Positions 35,129-45,095 are shown, numbered from the stretch's first letter. The stretch: DNA of 64,000 bases from Flavobacterium beibuense F44-8 (GCF_000769915.1 NZ_JRLV01000015.1:62001-126000), one strand, 5' to 3'. Numbers and translations: made by a program. Notes: a model not told the origin generated them from the letters alone.

Positions 35129-35773
35129 TTACGAATGTTTTACAGCAATAGACTCTAAAACGTTTGCTACCCCTTTGCATTTATCTGATGCTGTTTCCAG
35201 TGCCGATAGTACCTCTTTGTACTTAATCACATTAATAGCATCGGTTTCGTTTTCAAAAATATCGGCTACAGCCTTATCAAAAACGCTGTCTGATTTGTTT
35301 TCCAGTTTTGCAATTTTTTTGCAGGCATCTGTAATACCTTTAAGGTTTTTCATGTCTTTCAGGTCGGCAACGGCCCCCTGTATAAGTATACAGGCTTCAA
35401 GGTTAATTTCCGTCATCTTTCTAATCGACTTGGTAATTTTCTCTACCTGGTACAGTCTCATTCTGCTGGCAGCACCATAGGTATAGTCGGCCACATCGTC
35501 AATAGCTGTAATTAGCGAGTAGATATCTTCCCTGTCAAAAGGTGTGATAAAATTTCGGCTAAGTTCAAGGTTTGTTTTGTGGGCAATGCCTTCAATAATG
35601 CCTTCTAACTCTTCTACTTTGGTAAAGTACTCATCTCTTTTGCCTTTAGGAGCGTTAACCGCTTCATGTAGTGTTTCGGCAAGTATTACAAGGTTTTGCG
35701 TTGCCTGCTCAAATAGCGGGAAAAATTTCTTATCCTTCGGGACAAGAAACTGGAAGATACTGTTTATTGACAT
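35129..35773 (-). CDS. DUF47 family (PhoU-like) phosphate transport accessory protein
   Basis: I choose the start MSINSIFQFLVPKDKKFFPLF at 35773 (214 aa); an in-frame Met 11 codons earlier would add an atypical stretch. The helical protein shows the DUF47 blocks IEGIAHKTNLELSRNFITPF, DREDIYSLITAIDDVADYTYG and IKYKEVLSALETASDKCKGVANVLE. It is cytosolic and related to PhoU, whose family regulates phosphate uptake. It is co-transcribed with the PiT gene. Confidence 0.9.
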   Translation of the reverse strand: MSINSIFQFLVPKDKKFFPLFEQATQNLVILAETLHEAVNAPKGKRDEYFTKVEELEGIIEGIAHKTNLELSRNFITPFDREDIYSLITAIDDVADYTYGAASRMRLYQVEKITKSIRKMTEINLEACILIQGAVADLKDMKNLKGITDACKKIAKLENKSDSVFDKAVADIFENETDAINVIKYKEVLSALETASDKCKGVANVLESIAVKHS

Positions 35774-36032
35774 GAATAACATTTTGCCGCAAATGTACTC
35801 AACCAATGTTAAGAAATCGTTAAGTTACAGTGAACCGAGTGTTATTAAAACAAAGTGTTTTGCAGGTGTTAATTTTACATTATTTTAAAAATCAGGAAAA
35901 TAATTTTTTGGACGCTGCAAATAAACTACTGAAAATGAATTAAAAAATAGTTATCTTCAAAATTAATTTTTAATTATCGATTAATTAACAATAACTTAAA
36001 ATTAGACCTTATAACTAACTTTATTAACTGGT

Positions 36033-36040
36033 TACTTTTG
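36033..36040 (+). promoter_or_regulatory. Candidate -7 element of the PiT-like gene
   Basis: TACTTTTG at 36033-36040 matches TAnnTTTG about 25 bases upstream of the ATG at 36066. A clear TTG at the expected distance upstream is not obvious. Confidence 0.4.
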
Positions 36041-36065
36041 CAACGATTTTTAAACTACCCTACAC

Positions 36066-37187
36066 ATGAAAATGAAATACAAGAAAAAGTCGATACCTCC
36101 TTTAAGTTTAATTGAGAAGTTTTCGAATGAAAAGATATTCCTGGTAATTATATCAACTATCTTCATTTTCAGTGCACTTTTTTACAATCAGCCGCAGGTG
36201 GCAATGTGGATAGGTTTCCTTACAGCAGCCTATGCAACGGTTTCTAACGACAGTATACAGTCGCTTGGTACCTTTATTGAAAGTAACAAACACCGCAAAT
36301 GGTATACACTTTGGCTGTATATTGGTATTATATTCTTAGTTACCATTTCTATAAGCTGGTTTACCCTAAACGGAGATGTTACTTACGGTAGGCTTATTAA
36401 TGCCGAAGAGGTAAGTAAGTATCCGCACCCTGAGAACTTCTCGTTCTTTATGCTTATGGCGCCGCTTGTACTGCTTATCCTTACAAGGTTAAGAATGCCG
36501 GTTTCTACCACATTCCTTATGCTGAGTGTTTTTAGTTCGAGTTCAAGTGGTATTACCTCTATGATTACCAAGAGTTTATCAGGTTACGTTATTGCTTTTG
36601 TATTCTCGGTACTTATATGGTTTTTTGGTTATAACTATATCCGCAGGAAGTTTAAAGGGCGTAAAGTTCACCCATCGTGGATGGTAGCTCAATGGATTGT
36701 GAGTGGTATATTATGGTCGGTTTGGGTAATGCAGGATGGAGCAAACGTTGCAGTATTCTTACCAAGAAGACTTGATGGTTTTCAGTTTGTAATATTCGGA
36801 CTTGTAATTTTCCTTGGTCTTGGTGTGTTATTCTACCTTCGTGGTGACAGGATTCAGAAAGTAGTTAGTGAAAAATCACGCGTTTCAGATGTTAGGGCAG
36901 CTACGTTAATCGATTTCTCTTATGCACTTATACTTATTTACAAACTGTTTATCAGTACCGTACCAATGAGTACAACTTGGGTTTTCCTTGGTTTAATAGG
37001 TGGTCGCGAAATTGCTATTAACCTTGCCCGTTTGAAAAAAGGTAAAAAACATAAAAACAAAGCACTTAAGATGATTGCTAAAGATTTCTCTTTTGCTTTT
37101 ATCGGTCTTATAATATCTGTTGCTCTTGCAGCAACGGTAAACCCGGCTATTAAAAATGATGTATTAAGCTTTTTGGGCTTAAATTAA
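36066..37187 (+). CDS. Divergent PiT-like multi-pass membrane protein
   Basis: The 373-residue protein has about ten hydrophobic helices. Two related motifs, RMPVSTTFLMLSVF (near 142) and TVPMSTTWVFLGLIGGREI (near 298), resemble the P-V-S-T-T loops of PiT phosphate permeases. The classical GANDAAN-type motifs are altered: ATVSNDSIQSLGTFI in the first half and MQDGANVAVFLPRR in the second, where G-A-N-D is reordered. This indicates an inverted-repeat PiT fold with changed binding residues. Its position opposite the PiT/DUF47 operon supports a transport role, but the substrate is unknown. A bidirectional terminator follows. Confidence 0.7.
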   Translation: MKMKYKKKSIPPLSLIEKFSNEKIFLVIISTIFIFSALFYNQPQVAMWIGFLTAAYATVSNDSIQSLGTFIESNKHRKWYTLWLYIGIIFLVTISISWFTLNGDVTYGRLINAEEVSKYPHPENFSFFMLMAPLVLLILTRLRMPVSTTFLMLSVFSSSSSGITSMITKSLSGYVIAFVFSVLIWFFGYNYIRRKFKGRKVHPSWMVAQWIVSGILWSVWVMQDGANVAVFLPRRLDGFQFVIFGLVIFLGLGVLFYLRGDRIQKVVSEKSRVSDVRAATLIDFSYALILIYKLFISTVPMSTTWVFLGLIGGREIAINLARLKKGKKHKNKALKMIAKDFSFAFIGLIISVALAATVNPAIKNDVLSFLGLN

Positions 37188-37214
37188 ATATTGTTTTAGT
37201 TTATTAGTTAAGCT

Positions 37215-37249
37215 AAAAAGGGGATGTTTTTAAAAAGCATCCCCTTTTT
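37215..37249. terminator. Bidirectional terminator
   Basis: AAAAAGGGGATG (37215-37226) pairs with CATCCCCTTTTT (37238-37249). It sits between convergent genes and overlaps the last codons of the cardiolipin synthase gene. Confidence 0.85.
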
Positions 37250-38720
37250 ACATAAAGGGCGATATGAGCCTTACAAGGCGTTCGGTCACTTTTATTGATT
37301 TAGAGCGTTTAAACCACTCCTGTGGCTGTATTTCGGCAGCATTCTGGCAGTCTTCATCAAAGTGAGTGGCAAGTTGTTGTGCTATAGTTTCGTCATAAAT
37401 AACAGTGGCAACCTCAAAGTTCAGGTCAAAGCTGCGCAGGTCTAAATTGGCCGTTCCTACAGATGCCAGCGTCCTGTCTACCACAAAAGTCTTACTGTGT
37501 ATAAATCCTTTTTCATATAAAAATATGCGCACGCCAGCCCTTAACAGGTTTTCAAAATAAGCACGACAGGCAAGGTTCACTATCTTGGAGTCCGATTCCT
37601 TAGGGACAAGCAGTTTTACCTCTATACCACTAAGCGCGGCAATGATAAGAGTTTCCTGCAGGGCTTCATCAGGGATGTAGTAAGGGGTAGTTAGCAGTAT
37701 TTCCTGTTTGGCAAGGCTTATGGCTTTGATTACGGTATAGAGTATATTGGGTAGGTCAGAATCGGGGCCGCTGGAAACCACCTGTATATTAGCGGTAGCC
37801 TTTTCGTTAAACGGGTACAGGGGGAAGTATGTACTGTCTATCCCTAAAGATTCCCCACTGCTAAAGTTCCAGTCGCTAAGAAATACACGTTGCAGCGAAT
37901 AAGTTGCCGGACCGTCTATCCTGATGTGGGTATCCCTCCAATACACTTTGTTTTTTTCTGAATTGATATACCTGTCGGATACATTAATACCGCCTATAAA
38001 CGACGTCTTGCCGTCTATAATTACTATTTTACGGTGGTTGCGGTAGTTTATACGATTAGCCACCGGCATAAGCCTGATTTTATAAAAAGGGAAAGCGGCT
38101 ATATTTTTTTTGCGCAGTTCTTTCACTATGGTTTTACGGATGCTTCTGCTCCCGAAATCGTCATACATAAACCGTACTTCAACTCCTTGCCTGGCTTTCT
38201 CTATTAGTACTTCTTTAATGGTATTGCCTATGGCATCATCTTCATAAATATAAAATTCGATATGGATATGGCTTTGAGCTTCTTTAAGAGCCTGTATAAG
38301 TTCGGGGAATAGTGCCTCTCCGTTTTTAAGCAGGGTGACTTTGTTATTTGGAACCAAAGGATTTCGTCCTGTTTTTTCATTAAACAGAAGTTGGTATAAA
38401 TCCTTATTCTGAATTATAGCCGGGTTGTGTGAAGCATATACGTTACGGTCGGTTTCAGTAATTTTTTCCCTAAAGCGCTGGGCGAGTTTTTCGTCTACCG
38501 TCAGTTTTTTGGAATATATTTTACGCTTGCGGTAATTTATCCCAAACGAGAAATAAAATGCTATGCCTACAACAGGCACAAATACAGCAAACAGTACATA
38601 GGCGAGGGCTTTGCTTACGGCGCGGGTATCATAAATAATGCGTATGCATACGCCAATTACAATAAGTACATAAATAATCTCAATGAGTAAGATCCATTTT
38701 GTATCTATTTGTGCTAACAT
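37248..38720 (-). CDS. cls: Cardiolipin synthase (phospholipase D superfamily)
   Basis: From MLAQIDTKWILLIEIIYV (38720) the protein is 490 residues. An in-frame Met seven codons earlier is possible. Two N-terminal membrane helices precede two PLD catalytic motifs, NHRKIVIIDGKTSFIGGINV (HKD 1) and HSKTFVVDRTLASVGTANLD (HKD 2). The length and layout match bacterial Cls, which condenses phosphatidylglycerol to cardiolipin at the inner membrane. It is monocistronic, and its stop lies within the shared terminator. Confidence 0.9.
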   Translation of the reverse strand: MLAQIDTKWILLIEIIYVLIVIGVCIRIIYDTRAVSKALAYVLFAVFVPVVGIAFYFSFGINYRKRKIYSKKLTVDEKLAQRFREKITETDRNVYASHNPAIIQNKDLYQLLFNEKTGRNPLVPNNKVTLLKNGEALFPELIQALKEAQSHIHIEFYIYEDDAIGNTIKEVLIEKARQGVEVRFMYDDFGSRSIRKTIVKELRKKNIAAFPFYKIRLMPVANRINYRNHRKIVIIDGKTSFIGGINVSDRYINSEKNKVYWRDTHIRIDGPATYSLQRVFLSDWNFSSGESLGIDSTYFPLYPFNEKATANIQVVSSGPDSDLPNILYTVIKAISLAKQEILLTTPYYIPDEALQETLIIAALSGIEVKLLVPKESDSKIVNLACRAYFENLLRAGVRIFLYEKGFIHSKTFVVDRTLASVGTANLDLRSFDLNFEVATVIYDETIAQQLATHFDEDCQNAAEIQPQEWFKRSKSIKVTERLVRLISPFM

Positions 38721-38920
38721 GCAGTGGTGGTTTTGTAACACACAATTTACTAAATTTATGGTTAGGTTTTAAACCGAACGGAAAGTGCGGTTTAAGCAGG
38801 TTTAATTTTTAACATTTAATGAATATTAATCATTTAGGCTGTTTTACTGAAAATTTCAAACGATTTCGTATTTTAGCACCACGAAAATTACAACTATCAC
38901 AAAAAAAAGATATAATTCCC

Positions 38921-40549
38921 ATGGATATTAACTTCAATAAGAATGAAGATCATAACAAGCTGCTTCTTTCTGAGCTAAAACGCAAACTGGCAAAAGTAAA
39001 GCTTGGAGGTGGTGAAAAAAGAATAGCAAAACTACATAACGAGGGTAAAATGACAGCGCGTGAGCGTATAGATTACCTGTTAGATAAAGATAGCGAGAGT
39101 ATCGAAATAGCTGCTTTTGCAGGCGAGGGGATGTATGAGGAACACGGCGGATGCCCATCGGGTGGTGTTGTGGTAAAAATAGGTTATGTTAGTGGTAAGC
39201 AATGTATAGTTGTGGCTAACGATGCTACCGTAAAGGCAGGGGCATGGTTCCCAATTACCGGAAAGAAAAACCTACGTGCGCAGGAAATTGCCATAGAGAA
39301 CAAACTGCCTATTATTTACCTTGTGGACAGCGCAGGGGTATACCTGCCAATGCAGGATGAGATTTTCCCTGATAAAGAACACTTTGGGCGTATTTTCCGT
39401 AACAACGCTGTTATGAGTAGTATGGGTATTACCCAAATCGCTGCCGTAATGGGAAGTTGTGTTGCGGGTGGTGCTTACCTGCCTATTATGAGCGATGAAG
39501 CACTTATAGTAGACAAAACAGGAAGTATTTTCCTTGCGGGTAGCTATCTTGTAAAAGCGGCTATTGGCGAAAATATCGATAACGAAACCCTGGGTGGTGC
39601 CACTACGCACTGTGAAATATCGGGGGTTACGGATTATAAAGCCAAAGACGATAAGGATGCCCTTAATAAGATAAGGAATATTGTAGACAAGATAGGCGAC
39701 TTTGAGAAGGCAGGATACAGCCGTACGGCTCCGCAAAAGCCGGCACTTGACCCTAATGAGATTTACGGTATACTGCCTAAGCAGCGTTCTGAGCAGTATG
39801 ATATGATGGAGATTATTAAAAGGCTTGTTGATAATAGCGAGTTTGAAGAATATAAAGCCGGATACGGACAAACAATTATTACAGGTTATGCCCGCATTGA
39901 CGGATGGGCTGTAGGTATTGTGGCAAACCAGCGTAAGGTGGTAAAATCCAAAAAAGGCGAAATGCAGTTTGGCGGTGTGATTTATTCTGACAGTGCCGAT
40001 AAGGCTACACGCTTTATAGCCAACTGTAACCAAAAGAAAATTCCGCTTGTGTTCCTGCAGGATGTAACCGGGTTTATGGTAGGTTCAAAAAGCGAACATG
40101 GTGGTATTATTAAAGATGGTGCTAAAATGGTAAATGCCGTGAGTAACTCGGTAGTGCCTAAGTTTACCGTAGTAGTGGGTAACTCGTATGGTGCGGGTAA
40201 CTATGCTATGTGTGGTAAGGCATATGACCCAAGGCTTATATTTGCTTGGCCAAGTGCCGAACTTGCCGTGATGGGTGGTACACAGGCTGCTAAGGTATTA
40301 CTGCAGATAGAGGCTTCGTCATTAAAGGCAAGAGGAGAAGAAATTACTCCGGAGAAAGAAGAAGAACTTTTCAATAAAATAAAGGCAAGGTATGATGCAC
40401 AGGTGTCACCATACTATGCCGCTTCAAGAATATGGACCGACGGAATTATCGATCCGCTTGATACCCGTAAATGGATTTCTATAGGGATAGAGGCTGCAAA
40501 CCATGCCCCAATAGAAAAACCGTTTAACCTTGGCGTAATACAGGTATAA
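38921..40549 (+). CDS. Acyl-CoA carboxylase, carboxyltransferase (beta) subunit
   Basis: I place the start at ATG 38921 (542 aa, MDINFNKNEDHNKLLL); an upstream Met adds an unusual basic leader. The protein has the two carboxyltransferase halves: GEKRIAKLHNEGKMTARERI, GGCPSGGVVVKIG, IYLVDSAGVYLPMQDE, MGSCVAGGAYLPIMSDE, then IPLVFLQDVTGFMVG and VVVGNSYGAGNYAMCG. It matches methylcrotonyl-/propionyl-type carboxylase beta subunits. No biotin-carrying alpha subunit is in the window, so the acyl substrate remains open. The following esterase gene is 28 bases away. Confidence 0.88.
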   Translation: MDINFNKNEDHNKLLLSELKRKLAKVKLGGGEKRIAKLHNEGKMTARERIDYLLDKDSESIEIAAFAGEGMYEEHGGCPSGGVVVKIGYVSGKQCIVVANDATVKAGAWFPITGKKNLRAQEIAIENKLPIIYLVDSAGVYLPMQDEIFPDKEHFGRIFRNNAVMSSMGITQIAAVMGSCVAGGAYLPIMSDEALIVDKTGSIFLAGSYLVKAAIGENIDNETLGGATTHCEISGVTDYKAKDDKDALNKIRNIVDKIGDFEKAGYSRTAPQKPALDPNEIYGILPKQRSEQYDMMEIIKRLVDNSEFEEYKAGYGQTIITGYARIDGWAVGIVANQRKVVKSKKGEMQFGGVIYSDSADKATRFIANCNQKKIPLVFLQDVTGFMVGSKSEHGGIIKDGAKMVNAVSNSVVPKFTVVVGNSYGAGNYAMCGKAYDPRLIFAWPSAELAVMGGTQAAKVLLQIEASSLKARGEEITPEKEEELFNKIKARYDAQVSPYYAASRIWTDGIIDPLDTRKWISIGIEAANHAPIEKPFNLGVIQV

Positions 40550-40577
40550 TTTTTACTTTTACGTTCCAACATAAACA

Positions 40578-41489
40578 ATGAGTATGAAAAGAGCTTTTTT
40601 TGCGGCATTGCTTTGCTTTGCTGTTTTTGTACCTGCTGCGCAGGCGCAAATTGTACAGACTATTGATCATTTCCCTTCGCAATATGTAGATGCCCGCAGG
40701 GTAGATATTTTGTTGCCAAAAGAATATGAGGCAGATAAAAACCAGCGTTTCCCGGTGCTTTATATGCAGGACGGGCAAAACGTACTGAGTGACGAAACGG
40801 CTATGGATTATACTTCATGGAATGCAGGGAATACAGCAATGGACTTAGCTGCACAAAAAGAAATTAAGCCTGTTATAATTGTTGCAATATGGAACACATC
40901 TGACAGATATTTGGAGTATTTCCCTGAAAAAGCATCAGAATATCTTACGGATGATGAAGTAAAGGAAATGATGGAAATTGCTAAAACACGAGGCTCTTCT
41001 AAAGGGGTATTTATGGGTAACGACTACCTTAAATTCCTTGTAGGCGAACTAAAAGTATATGTAGATAAAACGTACAGAACTTTAACCGATGCTCAAAACA
41101 CGGCCATTTGCGGTAGCTCTATGGGTGGGTTAATTTCTATGTATGCTGCTTTTGAGTACCCTGAGGTATTTGGCAGTGCGGCATGCCTTTCTACACACTG
41201 GCCTGTTTTGTTTGATGAGAACAACACAAATCCGTCTGAAGCGATTAGGAAATACATGGAGTTGCACATGCCTCCGTCAAAAAATCACCGTTTTTATTTT
41301 GATCACGGTACAGGTGGACTTGATGCTATGTACGGGCCACACCAAGAGCAGGTAGACCAACTGATGCTTAGGTCAGGCTACCTTAAAGGCGCTAATTATG
41401 CAACAAGAGTGTTTGAAGGTGCAGAACACAATGAGAAGTCATGGAGACAACGATTTGACGAGGTACTTTTATTCTTGTATGGAAAATAA
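40578..41489 (+). CDS. Secreted alpha/beta hydrolase of the Fes/esterase D type
   Basis: The 303-residue protein has a signal peptide (ending AQAQ) and a putative esterase domain (PF00756 type). It carries RRVDILLPKEYEADKNQRFPVLYMQDG, the nucleophile elbow ICGSSMGGLISMY and a C-terminal AEHNEKSW with the catalytic His. It should cleave an ester in the periplasm or outside; siderophore or polysaccharide acyl groups are typical for the family. It follows the carboxylase gene closely but the functional link is unclear. Confidence 0.85.
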   Translation: MSMKRAFFAALLCFAVFVPAAQAQIVQTIDHFPSQYVDARRVDILLPKEYEADKNQRFPVLYMQDGQNVLSDETAMDYTSWNAGNTAMDLAAQKEIKPVIIVAIWNTSDRYLEYFPEKASEYLTDDEVKEMMEIAKTRGSSKGVFMGNDYLKFLVGELKVYVDKTYRTLTDAQNTAICGSSMGGLISMYAAFEYPEVFGSAACLSTHWPVLFDENNTNPSEAIRKYMELHMPPSKNHRFYFDHGTGGLDAMYGPHQEQVDQLMLRSGYLKGANYATRVFEGAEHNEKSWRQRFDEVLLFLYGK

Positions 41490-41516
41490 GATATTGTAAA
41501 TAATTAACAATTGTTG

Positions 41517-41540
41517 AACCGACTGCTTTTGCAGTCGGTT
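41517..41540 (+). terminator. Terminator after the esterase gene
   Basis: AACCGACTGC (41517-41526) and GCAGTCGGTT (41531-41540) form a perfect stem with a TTTT loop, followed by more T. Confidence 0.92.
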
Positions 41541-41588
41541 TTTTATTAGTATATTTAGCATAATTGCTAATTAAAGAACTTCCCACAC

Positions 41589-42239
41589 ATGAAACTTACA
41601 GATGCCGAACTACAGGAGCTGGCACGCCAACTAAGCCGTCCCGAAGGTGATACCGGGTTAAAGGTGGCCGAGATGATGAACTTTACTAACAGTAATCTCA
41701 TTATTAAAACCATAAACAGTTTGTCGCTTGATGAAAACGATAGCGTGTTGGAAATTGGCCCCGGTAACGGTGCCCATGTAGGTGATGTTCTTTTAAATGA
41801 AAGCATGCGGTATACGGGTGCCGAAATATCGGGCACTATGATAGAGCAGGCGCAAAAGCTAAATAAAGGTTACAGTAATGCTTCTTTTGTGCTTACTAAC
41901 GGAAACTCCCTTCCGTTTCAGGATAATCAGTTCAATAAGGCATTTACAGTAAACACAATTTACTTTTGGCAAAACCCACAGGAGTATGCTAACGAGATTG
42001 CACGCGTTATGCAGCCCGGAGGTGTTTTATCAATAGGCTTAATTCCCCAAAGCACCATGATAAAAATTCCGTTTGCTAAGTATGGCTTTACCATGTATAC
42101 GGCAGAGCATACATCAGAATTATTAGATAAGGCCGGTTTTGTTATCCGGAATGTATATGAAGATACAGAGCAGGTACTAAGTAACAGCGGTGAGAATATA
42201 GAGCGTGAAATTACCATTGTTACCGGGGTTTTGAAATAA
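41589..42239 (+). CDS. Class I SAM-dependent methyltransferase
   Basis: The 216-residue protein has motif I VLEIGPGNGAHVGDVLL, post-I YTGAEISGTMIEQA, and a later FNKAFTVNTIYFW with VMQPGGVLSIGLIP (motifs II-III). This is the UbiE/Methyltransf_11 fold. The acceptor is unknown. It is a cytosolic single gene. Confidence 0.88.
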   Translation: MKLTDAELQELARQLSRPEGDTGLKVAEMMNFTNSNLIIKTINSLSLDENDSVLEIGPGNGAHVGDVLLNESMRYTGAEISGTMIEQAQKLNKGYSNASFVLTNGNSLPFQDNQFNKAFTVNTIYFWQNPQEYANEIARVMQPGGVLSIGLIPQSTMIKIPFAKYGFTMYTAEHTSELLDKAGFVIRNVYEDTEQVLSNSGENIEREITIVTGVLK

Positions 42240-42320
42240 AGTGAATTTTTTTCACTTTTTTGAAAACCAGGCGTATTTATCTTTCGTATATACTTCACAA
42301 CAAACTAAACCTTATCAGCC

Positions 42321-42815
42321 ATGAAAAAGCTAACTATTGATGTAGCTTGTGATGACGAGCTGCGAAATGTTGTATTTGTAGAGAAGATAACCAACTATCT
42401 CGAATACTTTTTCACTTCAGAACTTTTAGCGCGCAAGGGCATAGCTGTGAACGCCAAATACAAAACAGTTGTGCAGGTTAGTATTAATCTAATTGAAAGC
42501 GGGCTATATATTAATTCACTTCCTCCGTTTATTTGTCAAACCGATAATGCAAAGGTATATCCTGTGCTTATCTCAATGGGCGAGAGTATTAAAAATGCAG
42601 GCGATTTGCATATACAGCTTTCGTTTGTGTTATATGATGCCATAAAAGCCTTTTTATTGGACAATTACAAAAAGGTAAATAAAAAAGAACTGGAGGATCT
42701 CAGGCTAAAAATAGATATAGATTACCTTAACAAGGTAGGCTGTGCTGTTACTGCAGATAGTAATGTTCCTGTACCGGTTATTCATCCTGAGGTACTGCCT
42801 CAAAGTATGGTTTAA
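42321..42815 (+). CDS. Hypothetical protein, 164 aa
   Basis: The protein has no signal peptide or membrane helix. It contains a hydrophobic-patterned core (KYKTVVQVSINLIESGLY, LHIQLSFVLYDAIKAFLL) and a helical part (KKELEDLRLKIDIDYLNKVG), ending in a Pro-rich tail. I recognise no family. It stands alone between the methyltransferase and the M1 peptidase. Confidence 0.65.
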   Translation: MKKLTIDVACDDELRNVVFVEKITNYLEYFFTSELLARKGIAVNAKYKTVVQVSINLIESGLYINSLPPFICQTDNAKVYPVLISMGESIKNAGDLHIQLSFVLYDAIKAFLLDNYKKVNKKELEDLRLKIDIDYLNKVGCAVTADSNVPVPVIHPEVLPQSMV

Positions 42816-42883
42816 GCCACTTACTATTTTTTTATTGGTAACAAATTCTTACATTTCATGACTAATAGTGTAAACTGTTTATC

Positions 42884-44503
42884 ATGAAAAACACCTTATT
42901 GCTTATCGCCTCATTATTTGCCTTTGCTTTTGCAAGTGCTCAGGAATTTTCCAGAAGGGACAGCCTGCATGGCGGACTGCGCCCTGAAAGGACAAGTTTT
43001 GACGTACTTCGCTATGATCTAAACATTACGGTAAACCCTGATAAAAGATTTATAAACGGTTATAATGACATTACTTTTAAAGTGGTAAGCAATACCCAAA
43101 AAATTCAGCTGGATCTTTTTGAGAATATGAAGATTGAAAGTATAATGCTTAAAAACAAAAAGCTGGAATATACCCGTGATAACGATGCTGTTTTTATAGT
43201 GTTCCCTAATGAGCTTAAAGCAGGGAGTGAGCATACGCTAAGGTTTAACTATTCGGGGAAGCCTAAAGTGGCACGCAATGCTCCGTGGGACGGAGGTTTT
43301 GTTTTTACCGAAGACGGTAATGGTAAGCCTTGGATAGGTGTGGCAGTACAGGGAACAGGTGCGAGCCTTTGGTATCCTGTAAAAGACCACCAAAGCGATG
43401 AGCCCGATAACGGAGCCTCTATAAAAGTGGCTGTTCCAAACGGACTTATGAATGTTTCTAACGGGCGTTTTAAAGGCAGTGAAGATCTTAAAAACGGTTA
43501 TACCCGATGGGACTGGGAGGTTATAAATCCAATTAACAACTATGATATTACTGTAAACATTGCCGACTATGTACATATACATGACAACTACAAAGGACTT
43601 GACCTTGATTACTACGTGTTAGGTTACAATAAGGAAAAAGCCGAAGAACAGTTTAAGCAGGTAAAACCCATGATGGAATGTTTTCAAACCAGGTTTGGCG
43701 AATATCCGTTTAAGGAAGACGGTTATAAACTGGTAGAAACTCCTTATCTGGGTATGGAACACCAAAGCGCCGTTGCTTATGGTAACAACTATAAAATGGG
43801 GTATAGGGGAGGTGACCTGTCGTACACTGGTGTAGGGCTAACGTTTGATTATATAATTATACACGAAACGGGACACGAATGGTTTGGTAACAGTATAACC
43901 TCTAAGGATATTGCCGATATGTGGATTCATGAGAGTTTTACAACGTATAGCGAAACCGTATATTTGGAATGTATGTTGGGCTATGATAAGGCTATGCAGT
44001 ATGTATACGGTCAGCGCATGGGAGTACGCAACGATAAGCCTGTTGTAGGGATATTTGGTGTGAACAATGAAGGATCGGGCGATATGTATTACAAAGGAGC
44101 ACTAATGCTCAATACTATAAGGCATATTGTAAACAATGATGACAAATGGTGGGCGATGTTGCTTAAATATGCCGAAACCTATAAAAAACAGGTGATAGAA
44201 GGGCAGGATGTTATCAACTTTTTCAGTAAGGAAAGCGGTATGAATCTGGAGCCTGTATTTAACCAATACCTACGATACAGAAGTATTCCTAAACTGGAGT
44301 TAAAGCTGAAAGACCATCAGTTACAATACCGCTGGGAAACCGACGAGGAAAACTTTGCTATGCCGGTAGATATTGATATTTATGGTAAAAACATACGACT
44401 TAACGGAACCAATAATTGGCAAACCTTAACTGTTGAAGCCGATAAGATTAAGGATATTCAGCCAAAAACAAAGGAGTTTTACATTAAGGTAGATAAGATG
44501 TAA
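42884..44503 (+). CDS. M1 family zinc metallopeptidase (aminopeptidase N-like)
   Basis: The 539-residue protein has a signal peptide (ending ASAQ) and an N-terminal beta domain (about 30-220, FDVLRYDLNITVNPDKRFING). The catalytic domain has GMEHQSAVAYG (GAMEN-type motif) and HETGHEWFG (326-334), with the third zinc ligand Glu349 in WIHESF, the proper HExxH-18-E spacing. Compared with full-length aminopeptidases the C-terminal helical domain is absent or reduced. It should cleave peptides in the periplasm or outside for nutrition. Confidence 0.92.
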   Translation: MKNTLLLIASLFAFAFASAQEFSRRDSLHGGLRPERTSFDVLRYDLNITVNPDKRFINGYNDITFKVVSNTQKIQLDLFENMKIESIMLKNKKLEYTRDNDAVFIVFPNELKAGSEHTLRFNYSGKPKVARNAPWDGGFVFTEDGNGKPWIGVAVQGTGASLWYPVKDHQSDEPDNGASIKVAVPNGLMNVSNGRFKGSEDLKNGYTRWDWEVINPINNYDITVNIADYVHIHDNYKGLDLDYYVLGYNKEKAEEQFKQVKPMMECFQTRFGEYPFKEDGYKLVETPYLGMEHQSAVAYGNNYKMGYRGGDLSYTGVGLTFDYIIIHETGHEWFGNSITSKDIADMWIHESFTTYSETVYLECMLGYDKAMQYVYGQRMGVRNDKPVVGIFGVNNEGSGDMYYKGALMLNTIRHIVNNDDKWWAMLLKYAETYKKQVIEGQDVINFFSKESGMNLEPVFNQYLRYRSIPKLELKLKDHQLQYRWETDEENFAMPVDIDIYGKNIRLNGTNNWQTLTVEADKIKDIQPKTKEFYIKVDKM

Positions 44504-44544
44504 AATCATTATATTTACTATGTAAACAAAATCAGTTATTTAAA

Positions 44545-45081
44545 ATGAAGAAAACCTTACTTCTTTATTTCCTCTTTTTTAGTTTAAACCTGTTGGTTGC
44601 TTATATATTATTTTCCTTTTTGGGCTATTTTACCATTATGCAAACCCAATTGGACGATAATTTAAAAATGAACCTTGTGCTTGTTTCTCTTCCGTTAGTA
44701 GTTACATTAATCTCTTATTTTATTGTTAGGTTTTTAGGTAATGGTAATCATTTGGTAAATCTGCCTTATTACCTTTTTTTCTGGGGGATGGTATTGTATT
44801 ATTTTTTAGTCAACACCACTTTGTATCCGGATATGATTTTGAACGGGCTTTACAGAGCATTTTTATTTTCGTTAGTATTTTATGCCATTGCCGGAAGTAT
44901 CGTTTACATTAAACAAAAAGGATGGCTAAAGCAGGATGTAATCACTACATTCTTGATAATTGCTTTTGTTTTATTAGTAAATACTCAATTTAATACTGCT
45001 TATTATAAAGTAGCTTTACTGGTTTCTTTACTATGGTTTAACAGTATGAAGTTTTATATTCAAAAACGTTATATTTGTTAG
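44545..45081 (+). CDS. Hypothetical polytopic membrane protein
   Basis: The 178-residue protein has five or six hydrophobic segments (for example LLVAYILFSFLGYFTI, LVLVSLPLVVTLISYFIV, AFLFSLVFYAIAGSIVYI) and few charged residues. No family is recognised. It is 14 bases upstream of the phospholipase gene and likely in one transcript with it. Confidence 0.65.
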   Translation: MKKTLLLYFLFFSLNLLVAYILFSFLGYFTIMQTQLDDNLKMNLVLVSLPLVVTLISYFIVRFLGNGNHLVNLPYYLFFWGMVLYYFLVNTTLYPDMILNGLYRAFLFSLVFYAIAGSIVYIKQKGWLKQDVITTFLIIAFVLLVNTQFNTAYYKVALLVSLLWFNSMKFYIQKRYIC

Positions 45082-45095
45082 GAAACACGTGTATT

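Noticed and set aside
39272..40033. Long open frame on the minus strand (about 250 codons)
   Set aside because: It lies entirely opposite the acyl-CoA carboxylase gene, whose motifs are clear; its translation has no domain character.
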